Assembly: GCF_009749385.1 (NCBI RefSeq)
Contig: NZ_WBIN01000013.1
Coordinates: forward strand, 62,001 to 126,000
Direction of reading: 5' to 3'
DNA length: 64,000 nucleotides
From: Agromyces allii
GTDB lineage: Bacteria; Actinomycetota; Actinomycetes; Actinomycetales; Microbacteriaceae
Each line of letters begins with the position of its first letter. The first letter of the stretch is position 1. The notes under the pieces were generated by a model, which saw nothing but the letters and a program-made list of their open reading frames with translations, was not told the DNA's origin and searched no databases. Both the position numbers and the translations under genes were made by a program. This document shows, piece by piece, positions 26,289 through 34,773 of this stretch.

Positions 26289-29200
26289 ATGTACTTCGTC
26301 GACGGCACGGTGGTCACGAGCGCGAGCGACCTCAAGAAGGCGTCGGAATGCGAGTTCGCGTTCCTGCGCGCCCTCGACGCCAAGCTCGGCCGCATCGAGC
26401 CCGTGCCCGACCCCGAAGACGCCATGCTCGAGCGCTCGGGCCGCATGGGCGACGCCCACGAAGAACGCGTGCTCGACCGGTATCGCGAGCAGTTCGGCGC
26501 GGGCGTCGTCGAGATCGAGCGGCCATCGGTGCGCGACGCGGCCGCGGTGGCCGCCGCCGTCGAGGCCACGAACGCCGCATTCGCCGCCGGGGCGCCCGTC
26601 GTGTTCCAGGCGACCTTCGCCGACGACGGCTTCATCGGGTTCGCCGACTTCATCGTGCGGCAGCCCGACGGCCGCTACCTCGTGCAGGACAGCAAGCTCG
26701 CGCGCCGCGCGAAGGTCACGGCGCTGCTGCAGCTGGCCGCCTACGCCGAGCAGCTCGACCGCATCGACGTGCCTCGAGCCGACACCGTCGAGCTGCTGCT
26801 CGGCGACGGCACCACGAGCACGCACCGCCTCGACGACATCGCGCCCGTCTACCGCCTGCGCCGGGAGCGCCTCGAGCGCATCATCGCCGAGCGCCTGGCC
26901 GACACCGGTCCGGTCGCCTGGGGCGATGCCCGCTACGGGCTCGACGGGCGCTGCGCCACGTGCGACCTCGAGGTGCAGGCTCACCGCGACGTGCTGCTCG
27001 TCGCCGGACTGCGCGTGACCCAGCGAACGCCGCTCGCCGAGGCCGGCATCACGACGATCGACGAGCTCGCGGCATCCGACGCCCCGGTGCCGGGCGTGCT
27101 CGACGCGACCCTCGCGAACCTCCGCCTGCAGGCGCGACTGCAGCTCCAGGCCGAGGCTGCGCTCACGGCTGCGACCGCGCTCGTCGAGTCCGGCGCGGGC
27201 ACGCGCTCCCCCGACGACCCGCCGCTGCCGCCGCCCGTCGACGTGCGCGACCCGTCGGCGCTCGCGGCGATCCCAGAGCCCGATGCGGGCGACCTCTTCT
27301 TCGACTTCGAGGGCGATCCGCTCTACACCGAGGGGCCGGCGAAGGAGTGGGGCATCGACTACCTCTTCGGCATGGTCGACGTCGACGAGGCGTTCACGCC
27401 GCTCTGGGCGCACAGCTTCGCCGAGGAGAAGGTCGCGCTCGAGCGCTTCCTCGACCTCGTCGCCGCACGCCGTGCCGCGCACCCGAACCTGCACATCTAC
27501 CACTACGCCAACTACGAGAAGGCGCACCTGCTCTCGATCGCGGCGCGTCACGGCGTGCGCGAGGCCGAGGTCGACCAGTTGCTCGCCGACGGCGTGTTCG
27601 TCGACCTCTACCCGATCGTCAAGCGCGCCGTGCGCGTGGGCAGCCGGTCGTACTCGATCAAGAAGCTCGAGCCGCTCTACATGGGCACCGAGTTGCGCGA
27701 GGCCGAGGTGAAGTCGGGCGGCGACTCGATCCTCGAGTACGTGCGGGCGCGTCAGCTCGCCGCGACGGGCTCCGCCGTCGATCCCGACACCGGGCTCCCG
27801 GGCGAGGCTGCGGGGCAGCTCGTGCTCGACGACCTCGCCGACTACAACCGCTACGACTGCGTGTCGACGCTGCGCCTGCGCGACTGGCTGCTCGGCCTCG
27901 CCCGCGCCGCCGGCGTGCCGTCGGTGCCCGAGTCGCAGCTCGTCGAGGCGGCGAAGGCCGAGGGCCGGGTCTACGAGCCCTCGCCGGTCGCACTGCACCT
28001 CCAGCAGCTCGCCGGCCCCCGCGACGACCCTGCGCGCGACGCCGACCACACGGCGCTCGCGCTCGCGGCGGCGGCCATCGACTACCACGACCGCGAGGCG
28101 AAGAGCTTCTGGTGGGCGCACTTCTTCCGCCTCGAGCAGCCGCTCGAGGCATGGGAGGAGCAGCGCGACGTGCTCGTCGTCGACCCCTCGGCATCCACCG
28201 TCGTGCAGCCCTGGTTCCGTGAAGAGGGGCAGCAGGTCGACCGGCGGCACGTGCTCCTGCGCGGGCGCATCGCGCCCGGCTCGCGGTTCTCGGTCGGCGG
28301 CGGCGTGTTCGTGCTCTACGACGCGCCTGCGCCGTTCGCGCGCCGCGCCGTCGTCCGGCCCGGGGCGCGCACGCCGAGCCCCGTGCAGATCGTCGAGGTG
28401 CTCGACGACGGCGTCGTCGTCGAGGAGCGCGCGGTCGCCGGCGAGATGTGGTCGGGGCTGCCCGTGGCGGTCGTGCCCGGGGCGCCGCCGCACGCCGGCC
28501 GGCAGAAGGGCGCGATCGCCGGGTGGGCCGAGCAGGTCGCCCGAACCTGGCCGCGATGGCCTCGGAACCCGGCCGTCGACATCCTGCGCCGTGCGGCTCC
28601 GCGAACGCGCGACGGGCTCGGACTCGGCGCGAGCGCGACGCTCGCCGCCCACCACGACTACGTCGCCGCAGTCACCGCCGGGCTGCAACAGCTCGACGAC
28701 TCGTACCTCGCCGTGCAGGGTCCTCCCGGCACGGGCAAGACCTACGTCGCCTCCCACGTGATCGCGACGCTCGTCTCGCAGCACGCCTGGAAGGTCGGGG
28801 TCGTCGCCCAGTCGCACGCCGTCGTCGAGAACGTGCTCGACGCCACGATCCGGGCGGGGCTCGCACCCGACCTCGTCGGCAAGGCGCCCAAAGACGAGTC
28901 CGCCCCGGGCGACCACGAGTACACGCTTCTCGACAAGAAGCGCAACGGCCTCGCGCAGTTCGCCGAGGCCCACGCCACGACCGGTTTCGTCGTCGGCGGC
29001 ACCGCCTGGGACTTCGCCAACGACGACCGCGTGCCGCGCGGCTCGCTCGACCTGCTCGTGATCGACGAGGCCGGCCAGTTCTCGCTCGCCTCGACCATCG
29101 CCGCCTCGGTCTCAGCCCGGAACCTGCTGCTGCTCGGCGACCCCCAGCAGCTGCCGCAGGTGAGCCAGGGCATCCACCTCGAGCCCGTCGACACGTCGGC

Positions 29201-29909
29201 CCTCGGCTGGATCGCCGACGGCCACGACGTGCTGCCCGCCGAGTTCGGCTTCTTCCTCGCCGAGAGCCGCCGCATGCACCCCGCCGTCGCCGCGCCCGTT
29301 TCGCGCCTCTCGTACGAGGGCGAACTGCACTCGCACGAGGTCGCCTCGACGCGTTCGCTCGACGGCGTGCACCCCGGGCTCGTGCCCGTGCCGATCGAGC
29401 ACGAGGGCAACACGGTCGCGTCCGCCGAAGAGGCCGACGCCGTCGTCGAGCACGTCGAGCGGCTGCTCGGGCTCGCCTGGGTCGATCCGACCGATCCCGA
29501 TGCCGCGGGCGGGCGCCCGCTCGAACAACGCGACGTCATCGTGGTCACGCCCTACAACGCGCAACTCACGCTCGTTCGGCGTGCGCTCGACGACGCCGGG
29601 CTCACCGACGTCCCGGTGGGCACGGTCGACAAGTTCCAGGGCCAGGAGGCCGCGGTCGCGATCGTCTCGCTCGCCGCGTCGAGTGCGACCTCCGCGCCGC
29701 GCGGCGTCGAATTCCTGCTGCTGAAGAACCGGCTCAACGTCGCGATCTCGCGCGCGAAGTGGGCGGCGTACCTGCTCTACTCCCCCGGGCTCCTCGAGGC
29801 GCTGCCGCACACCCCAGCGGGCGTCGCGCAGCTCAGCGCGTTCGTGCGACTCGTGGGCGCCGATCGGCCGCGCGTCGGGCACGACTCGGAGCTGCGCCCC
29901 GTGGCGTGA
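26289..29909 (+). CDS. TM0106-type RecB-like nuclease / RNase H-like / SF1 helicase protein
   Basis: The 1206-residue protein has three modules. Residues ~15-250 are a RecB/Cas4-like nuclease (LVQDSKLARRAKVTALLQLAAY holds the catalytic D...K part) with Cys in ASECEF and CATC. Residues ~330-540 are an RNase H-like exonuclease (DLFFDFEGDPL, IYHYANYEK, DYNRYDC). Residues ~790-1190 are a UPF1/DNA2-like SF1 helicase (Walker A GPPGTGKT, Walker B VIDEAGQ, GDPQQLPQV, TVDKFQGQEA, NRLNVAISRAK). The fourth Cys of the usual Fe-S cluster is not evident. Its role, in repair or defence, is unproven. A GGAGGGAG ribosome-binding site precedes the ATG. Confidence 0.92.
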   Translation: MYFVDGTVVTSASDLKKASECEFAFLRALDAKLGRIEPVPDPEDAMLERSGRMGDAHEERVLDRYREQFGAGVVEIERPSVRDAAAVAAAVEATNAAFAAGAPVVFQATFADDGFIGFADFIVRQPDGRYLVQDSKLARRAKVTALLQLAAYAEQLDRIDVPRADTVELLLGDGTTSTHRLDDIAPVYRLRRERLERIIAERLADTGPVAWGDARYGLDGRCATCDLEVQAHRDVLLVAGLRVTQRTPLAEAGITTIDELAASDAPVPGVLDATLANLRLQARLQLQAEAALTAATALVESGAGTRSPDDPPLPPPVDVRDPSALAAIPEPDAGDLFFDFEGDPLYTEGPAKEWGIDYLFGMVDVDEAFTPLWAHSFAEEKVALERFLDLVAARRAAHPNLHIYHYANYEKAHLLSIAARHGVREAEVDQLLADGVFVDLYPIVKRAVRVGSRSYSIKKLEPLYMGTELREAEVKSGGDSILEYVRARQLAATGSAVDPDTGLPGEAAGQLVLDDLADYNRYDCVSTLRLRDWLLGLARAAGVPSVPESQLVEAAKAEGRVYEPSPVALHLQQLAGPRDDPARDADHTALALAAAAIDYHDREAKSFWWAHFFRLEQPLEAWEEQRDVLVVDPSASTVVQPWFREEGQQVDRRHVLLRGRIAPGSRFSVGGGVFVLYDAPAPFARRAVVRPGARTPSPVQIVEVLDDGVVVEERAVAGEMWSGLPVAVVPGAPPHAGRQKGAIAGWAEQVARTWPRWPRNPAVDILRRAAPRTRDGLGLGASATLAAHHDYVAAVTAGLQQLDDSYLAVQGPPGTGKTYVASHVIATLVSQHAWKVGVVAQSHAVVENVLDATIRAGLAPDLVGKAPKDESAPGDHEYTLLDKKRNGLAQFAEAHATTGFVVGGTAWDFANDDRVPRGSLDLLVIDEAGQFSLASTIAASVSARNLLLLGDPQQLPQVSQGIHLEPVDTSALGWIADGHDVLPAEFGFFLAESRRMHPAVAAPVSRLSYEGELHSHEVASTRSLDGVHPGLVPVPIEHEGNTVASAEEADAVVEHVERLLGLAWVDPTDPDAAGGRPLEQRDVIVVTPYNAQLTLVRRALDDAGLTDVPVGTVDKFQGQEAAVAIVSLAASSATSAPRGVEFLLLKNRLNVAISRAKWAAYLLYSPGLLEALPHTPAGVAQLSAFVRLVGADRPRVGHDSELRPVA

Positions 29910-29963
29910 CGTGCGTCGCCCACTGCGCGTCGCCGGGCGTGCGAGGCGGGGCGGCCCGTGTCG

Positions 29964-30392
29964 TCAGCCGAGCTTGGCGATGATCGCGTCGATCCGACGC
30001 TGTCGGGTGTCGTCGGCCTTGGCCGACTCGACGCTCGTCACATGCGCCTTGCGCGCGCTCGGCGACAGCGCGTCGAACGCATCGCGAGCCCCCGCCGTCG
30101 CGAGCGCTGCCGCGAGATCCGCGGGAACCTCGACGGTGCGCGGCGTCGTGTCGACCTCGAGGTCGACCACGATCGCGTCGCCGCCCCCGATTCCCGTCGC
30201 GGCACGCTTGTCGGAACTGAACGAGATCATGTACCGCCCGCCCATCACGGCGACCGTGCTGCGGTACTCGTAGCCGTTCACCATCACGACCACCGGCGGC
30301 TTGCGCCCGGCTCCGAGCGCCTCGATCACCTCGGGCGGCACCTCGATGCCCGTGTTGTTGCCCGTCTGGGACATCGTCGTCTCGAATCGCAT
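29964..30392 (-). CDS. DUF1905/YdeI-associated small protein
   Basis: This 142-residue protein has a beta-barrel-like N terminus (TGIEVPPEVIEALGAGRKPP, VVVMVNGYEYRSTVAVMGGR, DAIVVDLEVDTTPRTVEVPA), typical of DUF1905. A short helical C-terminal part follows (SPSARKAHVTSVESAKADDT, QRRIDAIIAKL) like the YdeI/OmpD-associated tail. The function is unknown; such proteins are common in actinobacteria. A CAGACT box 6 nt before the ATG suggests a leaderless mRNA. Confidence 0.8.
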   Translation of the reverse strand: MRFETTMSQTGNNTGIEVPPEVIEALGAGRKPPVVVMVNGYEYRSTVAVMGGRYMISFSSDKRAATGIGGGDAIVVDLEVDTTPRTVEVPADLAAALATAGARDAFDALSPSARKAHVTSVESAKADDTRQRRIDAIIAKLG

Positions 30393-30404
30393 GCGGCGAG
30401 TCTG
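30393..30404 (-). promoter_or_regulatory. Leaderless-type -10 box of the DUF1905 gene
   Basis: On the minus strand CAGACT (30399-30404) lies 6 nt before the ATG at 30392. No ribosome-binding site is seen. Confidence 0.45.
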
Positions 30405-30541
30405 CCACCGGGCTCGCCTCCACGCACCCCGTTGCGCCCTGCGTCGCGGTCTGCAACCGAGCCGAGGGCGTCGGGCGCCTCGCGCCGGCCCGCGGCATCC
30501 GTCATGGCGAGCGCGCCTCGGCGGGCGCGGCATCCGATGCT

Positions 30542-30572
30542 GGGAATACCCCTCAGCCGCGGAACGTAGATT
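30542..30572 (+). promoter_or_regulatory. SigH/SigR-like promoter of the mycoredoxin-like gene
   Basis: GGGAATA (30542-30548) is followed by CGTAGATT (30565-30572). The spacing fits the actinobacterial redox sigma factor consensus (GGGAAYA, 16-18 nt, then a CGTT-like -10; here CGTA). Six nt later comes the ATG at 30579, so the mRNA would be leaderless. The TAGATT part alone also fits a housekeeping -10. Confidence 0.6.
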
Positions 30573-30578
30573 CTCTGT

Positions 30579-30854
30579 ATGACCTCCCCCTCCTCTGACC
30601 TGAACCCTGCCCGCATCACGATGTACGGCGCCGAGTGGTGCATCGACTGCCGCCGCTCGAAGGCCCTCCTCGACGGCCGCGGCGTCGACTACGACTACGT
30701 CGACCTCGAGGTCGAGATCGACGGCGCCGACCGCGCCAAGGCCATCTCGGGTCGCACGCAGATCCCCGTGGTCGTGTTCCCCGACGGCACCCACTTCACC
30801 GAGCCGACCGACGCCGAGCTCGCCGCGAAGCTCGACGAGGCCATCGCGGCGTAA
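30579..30854 (+). CDS. Glutaredoxin-like protein, probable mycoredoxin
   Basis: The 91-residue thioredoxin-fold protein has the redox motif CIDC in ITMYGAEWCIDCRRSKALLD, the cis-Pro motif GRTQIPVVVFPDG and a C-terminal helix. Length and motif fit mycoredoxin/NrdH-like glutaredoxins, which reduce mycothiol mixed disulfides in actinobacteria. It lies alone, behind a promoter resembling those of the thiol-stress sigma factor, which agrees with a role in disulfide stress. A large hairpin follows its stop. Confidence 0.88.
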   Translation: MTSPSSDLNPARITMYGAEWCIDCRRSKALLDGRGVDYDYVDLEVEIDGADRAKAISGRTQIPVVVFPDGTHFTEPTDAELAAKLDEAIAA

Positions 30855-30872
30855 CCTCCGGCATCGCGGAGC

Positions 30873-30920
30873 AGACCCCGCCGGCCGACGAGGCGCTGTC
30901 GCCTCCGGCCTGCGGGGTCT
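30873..30920. terminator. Terminator hairpin between convergent genes
   Basis: AGACCCCGC (30873-30881) pairs with GCGGGGTCT (30912-30920), with inner pairing CGGCC/GGCC and GAGGCG/CGCCTC. The long stem lies between the stops of the mycoredoxin-like gene and the convergent unknown gene, whose stop codon touches the right arm. Confidence 0.65.
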
Positions 30921-31807
30921 CAGCCGTTCAGCCGGTCGCCGTCCCAGCTGAGGTCGGCGCCCTCGGGAATCTCCTCGACCTCGAGCCCGGGTGCCGCGAG
31001 CAGGTCGGCCACGACATCGGCGCTGCCCGCCACGATCGTGGAGTCGTAGTCGACCTCGCCGACGAGCACCCAGGCGCGGTCCTCGGGCCACACGAGGCTC
31101 GGCGTCACCGGCCAGGAGTCGCGCACCCACGGTGCGCGCTCGGGCCACGACTCGTCGGCCAGTTCGCGGATGCCGGCGTCGAACAGCACGTGCGAGCGCG
31201 CCGGAAGCTCCAGCCTCGGGCCGGCGTCGACCTCGGGTCCGAGCGGCGGCGACTCGAGGAACGCAGCCTCGTCGACCTCGGACTCGAGCTCATCGTCGGC
31301 GTAGAACGTGATGCGCGAGATGCCGTCGTTCGAGAAGAGGCCGCCGTGCCCCTCCCAGACGGCGGCCTGGCCGACATCGGGCGTCGACGTGTGGCGGGCG
31401 AGCACCACCGCGATCTCGGCGAGCATCTGCGCCGACACGCCGCCCGACAACGGCTCGCCGTAGCGCCAGCCGTCGGGTCCGGGTATGCCGTTCCACCGGC
31501 CGTCCTCGCCGCTCGCCCGCGCGATCGAGTGCCACTGCACGAGCGGATGCCACGTGACGCCGAGGTCGTGGGCGAGCGAGCGCCAGGTCGTCGGGCGCTG
31601 CTCCCACCCGCCCGGCCAGAACTCGGGGTCACGACGCAGCTCGTCCCACGTGGCGCCCACCGGACGCCGGCCCTCGAGCGGATGGAAGATGCGCGCATAC
31701 GCGGCGAATCCGCGCGGCACGACCGAGTGCATGGTCGCCGTCAGCGATCCTCGGTCGAGTCGTTCCGCGATCCACGCGCCTCGCGCGACCTCCGGCTGCC
31801 ATCGCAT
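30920..31807 (-). CDS. Conserved hypothetical protein
   Basis: I do not recognise this 295-residue soluble protein. It is Trp-rich in the first half (MRWQPEVARGAWIAERLDRG, WRSLAHDLGVTWHPLVQWHS) and acidic in the second half (ADDELESEVDEAAFL). It has no signal peptide or membrane segment. A strong GGGAGGGGAG ribosome-binding site lies just before the ATG. The stop codon overlaps the right arm of the terminator hairpin. Codon use is like its neighbours, so it is a real gene. Confidence 0.8.
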   Translation of the reverse strand: MRWQPEVARGAWIAERLDRGSLTATMHSVVPRGFAAYARIFHPLEGRRPVGATWDELRRDPEFWPGGWEQRPTTWRSLAHDLGVTWHPLVQWHSIARASGEDGRWNGIPGPDGWRYGEPLSGGVSAQMLAEIAVVLARHTSTPDVGQAAVWEGHGGLFSNDGISRITFYADDELESEVDEAAFLESPPLGPEVDAGPRLELPARSHVLFDAGIRELADESWPERAPWVRDSWPVTPSLVWPEDRAWVLVGEVDYDSTIVAGSADVVADLLAAPGLEVEEIPEGADLSWDGDRLNG

Positions 31808-31846
31808 CGGTCTCCCCTCCCGCCGAGTTCCAGTGCACCACGCCGA

Positions 31847-31874
31847 GCGGGCCGCCGCCAGAGCGGCGGCCCGC
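31847..31874 (-). terminator. Strong hairpin after the LLM oxidoreductase gene
   Basis: GCGGGCCGCCG (31847-31857) pairs with CGGCGGCCCGC (31864-31874) around a 6-nt loop. It begins 7 nt beyond the stop of the minus-strand oxidoreductase and precedes the next minus-strand gene. There is no T-run. Confidence 0.6.
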
Positions 31875-31880
31875 GCCGGA

Positions 31881-32882
31881 CTAGTCGGCGAGCGCCGGGA
31901 TGACCTCTGCCGCGAACAGGTCGAGCCCGCTGCGGTCGTAGGCGATCTCGGGGAAGTAGTGGATCGCGTACGACATGCCGCGGTCGCGGCGATCCTCGAG
32001 CTTGGCGACGACCTCGCCCACGGTGCCGACGAGTGACTCGTCGGAGTGGAACCCGGCGAGGTACCGCGCCGTGCCGGCCGCCCCCAGGTACGGCGCGACG
32101 CGCGCCTCGATCGCGGCGAGGCGACGCTCGACGTCGGCGGCATCCGCGCCGACGACGGTGTTGAAGTTGGACGAGCGCACGATCGAGTCGAAGTCGCGTC
32201 CGAGGGCATCGGTGTGCCCGCGCAGGATCTCGCTCTTCTGGCTGAACACCTCGGGCCCGCCGTTGAAGTTCGTGTAGCTCGCGTACTTCGCGGCGATCTT
32301 CAGCGTGACCTTCTCGCCGCCGCCGGCGATCCACATCGGGATGCCGCCGGCCTGCAGCGGCTTCGGCTGCACGACGGCGTCGGTGATCTGCCAGAACTCG
32401 CCGTCGAGGGTCGCACGCCCGGTGGTCCAGGCCTGGTGCATGACCTCGACGCCCTCGCGAAGCGCGCGCAGCCGGGTGGGCGCGTCGGGGAACCCGTACC
32501 CGTAGGCGAGCCACTCGTGCTCGTACCAGCCGGCACCGATGCCCATCTCGGTGCGTCCGCCCGAGATGAGGTCGACGGTCGCGGCGACCTTCGCGAGGTA
32601 GGCGGGGTTGCGGTAGGCGACGCATGTGCACATCTGGCCGAGGCGCACGCGCGAGGTCGAGGCGGCGAACGCGGCCATGAGGGTCCAGGCCTCGTGCGTG
32701 GCCTCGGTCTCGCTCGGCACGGGCACGGTGTGGAAGTGGTCGTAGACCCAGATCGACTCCCAACCGGAGTCGGGCGCGTCGGCGTACGCGGCGAGGTCGT
32801 GCATGGTCTGCCAGTGCTCGGCCGGGTCGATGTCGACGAGGTCGTGGCGCCAGCCCTGAGGGATGAACATTCCGAAACGCAT
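31881..32882 (-). CDS. LLM-class F420-dependent oxidoreductase
   Basis: This 333-residue TIM-barrel protein starts MRFGMFIPQGWRHDL. It has SIWVYDHFHTVPV, VRLGQMCTCVAYRNPAYLAK, TEMGIGAGWYEHEWLAYGYG and PMWIAGGGEKVTLKIAAKYA, typical of F420-dependent luciferase-like monooxygenases/reductases. Such enzymes carry hydride or oxygenation steps on unknown substrates. A TAGGCT box 7 nt before the ATG suggests a leaderless transcript. Confidence 0.9.
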   Translation of the reverse strand: MRFGMFIPQGWRHDLVDIDPAEHWQTMHDLAAYADAPDSGWESIWVYDHFHTVPVPSETEATHEAWTLMAAFAASTSRVRLGQMCTCVAYRNPAYLAKVAATVDLISGGRTEMGIGAGWYEHEWLAYGYGFPDAPTRLRALREGVEVMHQAWTTGRATLDGEFWQITDAVVQPKPLQAGGIPMWIAGGGEKVTLKIAAKYASYTNFNGGPEVFSQKSEILRGHTDALGRDFDSIVRSSNFNTVVGADAADVERRLAAIEARVAPYLGAAGTARYLAGFHSDESLVGTVGEVVAKLEDRRDRGMSYAIHYFPEIAYDRSGLDLFAAEVIPALAD

Positions 32883-32895
32883 GCTCGCCAGCCTA
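32883..32895 (-). promoter_or_regulatory. Leaderless-type -10 box of the F420 oxidoreductase gene
   Basis: On the minus strand TAGGCT (32890-32895) is followed by 7 nt and the ATG at 32882, without a ribosome-binding site. Confidence 0.5.
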
Positions 32896-33032
32896 GGCGT
32901 CGGGCCCGGTCGGGCAGTGGAGGGCGTCCGGATGCCGCGGCGGCCCCTCGCACGTCGGAGCCGCGTACCGGCGGGTCGCCGCGGCATCCGCATCTCAGCG
33001 CTGTCCCTGATGCCGGGCTCTCGGCGCGTGCG

Positions 33033-33045
33033 TATCGTGCCCGGG
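33033..33045 (+). promoter_or_regulatory. Leaderless-type -10 box of the 130-residue hypothetical gene
   Basis: TATCGT (33033-33038) lies 7 nt before the ATG at 33046; no ribosome-binding site is seen. Confidence 0.4.
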
Positions 33046-33438
33046 ATGAGCGACCTTCACTGCGAATTCTCCCCGGAGGACTTCACCGCGACCGCCTTCA
33101 CGAGCTCGGTCGGACGCGTGATCCGCGTCACGGGCTTCGGCCTCTGCCCCTCTGCGGGGTGGGAGCTCTCCCTCGTCTCGACGAACCCCGGCGTCGTGCC
33201 GCACCCCGGCAGCCTGTGGCTCGAGCTGCGCGAGCGCGCGCCGAAGGGTCGCGGGCGCGTGCTCGTCGACACGGGCGTCGAGGCGATCATCGAGGACGAT
33301 CGGGCGACCGAGATCGTCGTGCGCTTCTCGTGGCGCGAGCCGTTCGCGATCCCGGTGGTCGAGTTCGACCGGTTCGGTGATGCGGTGCGGTCGGATGCCG
33401 CGGCGCAGCCCGCCGCGGCATCCGCCACCGGATTCTGA
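33046..33438 (+). CDS. Small hypothetical protein
   Basis: The 130-residue soluble protein is of unknown function. It has one beta-rich domain (FTATAFTSSVGRVIRVTGFG, WLELRERAPKGRGRVLVDTG, AIIEDDRATEIVVRF) and an Ala-rich tail. Codon use is like its neighbours. It ends 7 bp before the convergent baeRF-like gene. Confidence 0.75.
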   Translation: MSDLHCEFSPEDFTATAFTSSVGRVIRVTGFGLCPSAGWELSLVSTNPGVVPHPGSLWLELRERAPKGRGRVLVDTGVEAIIEDDRATEIVVRFSWREPFAIPVVEFDRFGDAVRSDAAAQPAAASATGF

Positions 33439-33445
33439 CCCGCGC

Positions 33446-34624
33446 TCAGGCGAGCGCGAACCGCAGTTCGGCCACGGCGGGTTCGTTCCAGCCCTCGCCG
33501 AGGTCGTCGCCGCGCACGGTGACGACCTTGCCGCCCTTGGAGATCACGAGCAGCGCCAGTTGGGGCAGGAGGTCGCCGGCGGGGGTTCCGTCGGCGAGCG
33601 CGTCACCCGCGCCGTTTCCGCTCGCGAACTCGACGGCGCCCGTCTCACGGTCGAGCGTGCCGTTGACCGAGGTCGTGAAGTCGAACCACAGCGTCTCGAC
33701 CGCACCGTCTGCCGCGAGCCGCGCGATCGCCGCAAGGTCGCGTTCGACGCGCCCCGCGGTTCCCTCGGCGAGGGTGTCGAGTGCCTCGGATGCCTCGGAG
33801 ACGTTGAGCCGCGAGAGCTGTTCGCGCAGCGCGGCGTCGATCTCGGAGGCCCCGAGCCGGTCGGGGGAGCCGGGCACGCCGACGATGCGGCGGCCGTTGC
33901 GCGAACGGTCGAGGAACGCGCTCAGCAACGGCTCGGCGGCGAACACGAAGAGCGGAACGCGCCCGTCGGGGTCGACCGCCGCGAGCTCGTGCTTGGTCGC
34001 GTCGGCGATTCGCTTGGCGTAGATGTCGAGCAGCTTCTTGCCGCGCTCGTCGCCGACCTCGCCGCGGTCGCCGTGCTGGCCGCCGCGCGGGCTGTTCTCG
34101 TTGGGTTCGCGATTGGTCGCCGCGTCGAGGTTCGCCGGATGCGACGGGTCGGTCTCGAGGTGCGTCGCGCGAGCGGTGGGCGTGGCGTGCCAGAGCGCCC
34201 ACTCGTTCGAGGAGAGGGTCAGCGCGTACGCCTCCTGATCCTGGCTCGGTGCGCGCAGCAGCTGGCCGAGCGTGAAGTGCGAGCCGACGTGCCAGGCGTC
34301 GTCGAGTCGGTTCGGCAGCACGAACACCTCGGTGAACCCGGGGGCGACGAAGATCGCGAGCGACCGCGAGAGCCCGCCCCAGAGGGCGAAGTCGCCCAGC
34401 ACGCCGTCGCGTTCGCGTCGGAGGGCATCGAGTTCGGATGCCGCGGCCCCGCCCTGCTTGACCACGTCGATCGCGTGGTCGAACGCGCTCTTGACCGAGA
34501 CCTCGGCCCGTTCGCGTTCGTTCACCACCGGCGAGGTCGATGCGTAGATCGTGATGGCCGGATGGTGCGGACCGGCCAGTGCTGCGAAATCGGCGCCGGT
34601 GGGCAGCTCGTGATGGACCGTCAT
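33446..34624 (-). CDS. baeRF-type protein (bacterial eRF1-like family)
   Basis: This 392-residue protein resembles the bacterial archaeo-eukaryotic release-factor-1 family. It has AITIYASTSPVVNERERAEV at the start, LAIFVAPGFTEVFVLPN, a long central linker rich in Asn/Asp/Gly (~175-205), RVPLFVFAAEPLLSAFLDRS, and a C-terminal L7Ae-like part (VETLWFDFTTSV...VISKGGKVVTVRGDDL). Such proteins are thought to act on stalled ribosomes or stress RNA, but evidence in bacteria is scarce. A GGGAGG site 6 nt before the ATG supports the start. Confidence 0.75.
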   Translation of the reverse strand: MTVHHELPTGADFAALAGPHHPAITIYASTSPVVNERERAEVSVKSAFDHAIDVVKQGGAAASELDALRRERDGVLGDFALWGGLSRSLAIFVAPGFTEVFVLPNRLDDAWHVGSHFTLGQLLRAPSQDQEAYALTLSSNEWALWHATPTARATHLETDPSHPANLDAATNREPNENSPRGGQHGDRGEVGDERGKKLLDIYAKRIADATKHELAAVDPDGRVPLFVFAAEPLLSAFLDRSRNGRRIVGVPGSPDRLGASEIDAALREQLSRLNVSEASEALDTLAEGTAGRVERDLAAIARLAADGAVETLWFDFTTSVNGTLDRETGAVEFASGNGAGDALADGTPAGDLLPQLALLVISKGGKVVTVRGDDLGEGWNEPAVAELRFALA

Positions 34625-34773
34625 TCGTTTCCTCCCCCGTGGAACAGATGCGACGACAGCGTCGCAGACCCCCAGCCTATGAAGGGGCGGGGCTGCGCGA
34701 CACCCCCAAGCAGGGAACGTTCAGCCGCGTGACGGCGCAGTTCGGTGACACGGCCGGGTTGCGCGCGGCCGGG

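Noticed and set aside
29964-31148. Apparent extension of the DUF1905 gene to ~390 residues
   Set aside because: The extension crosses the mycoredoxin-like gene and terminator in a shadow frame; the conserved domain starts at 30392.
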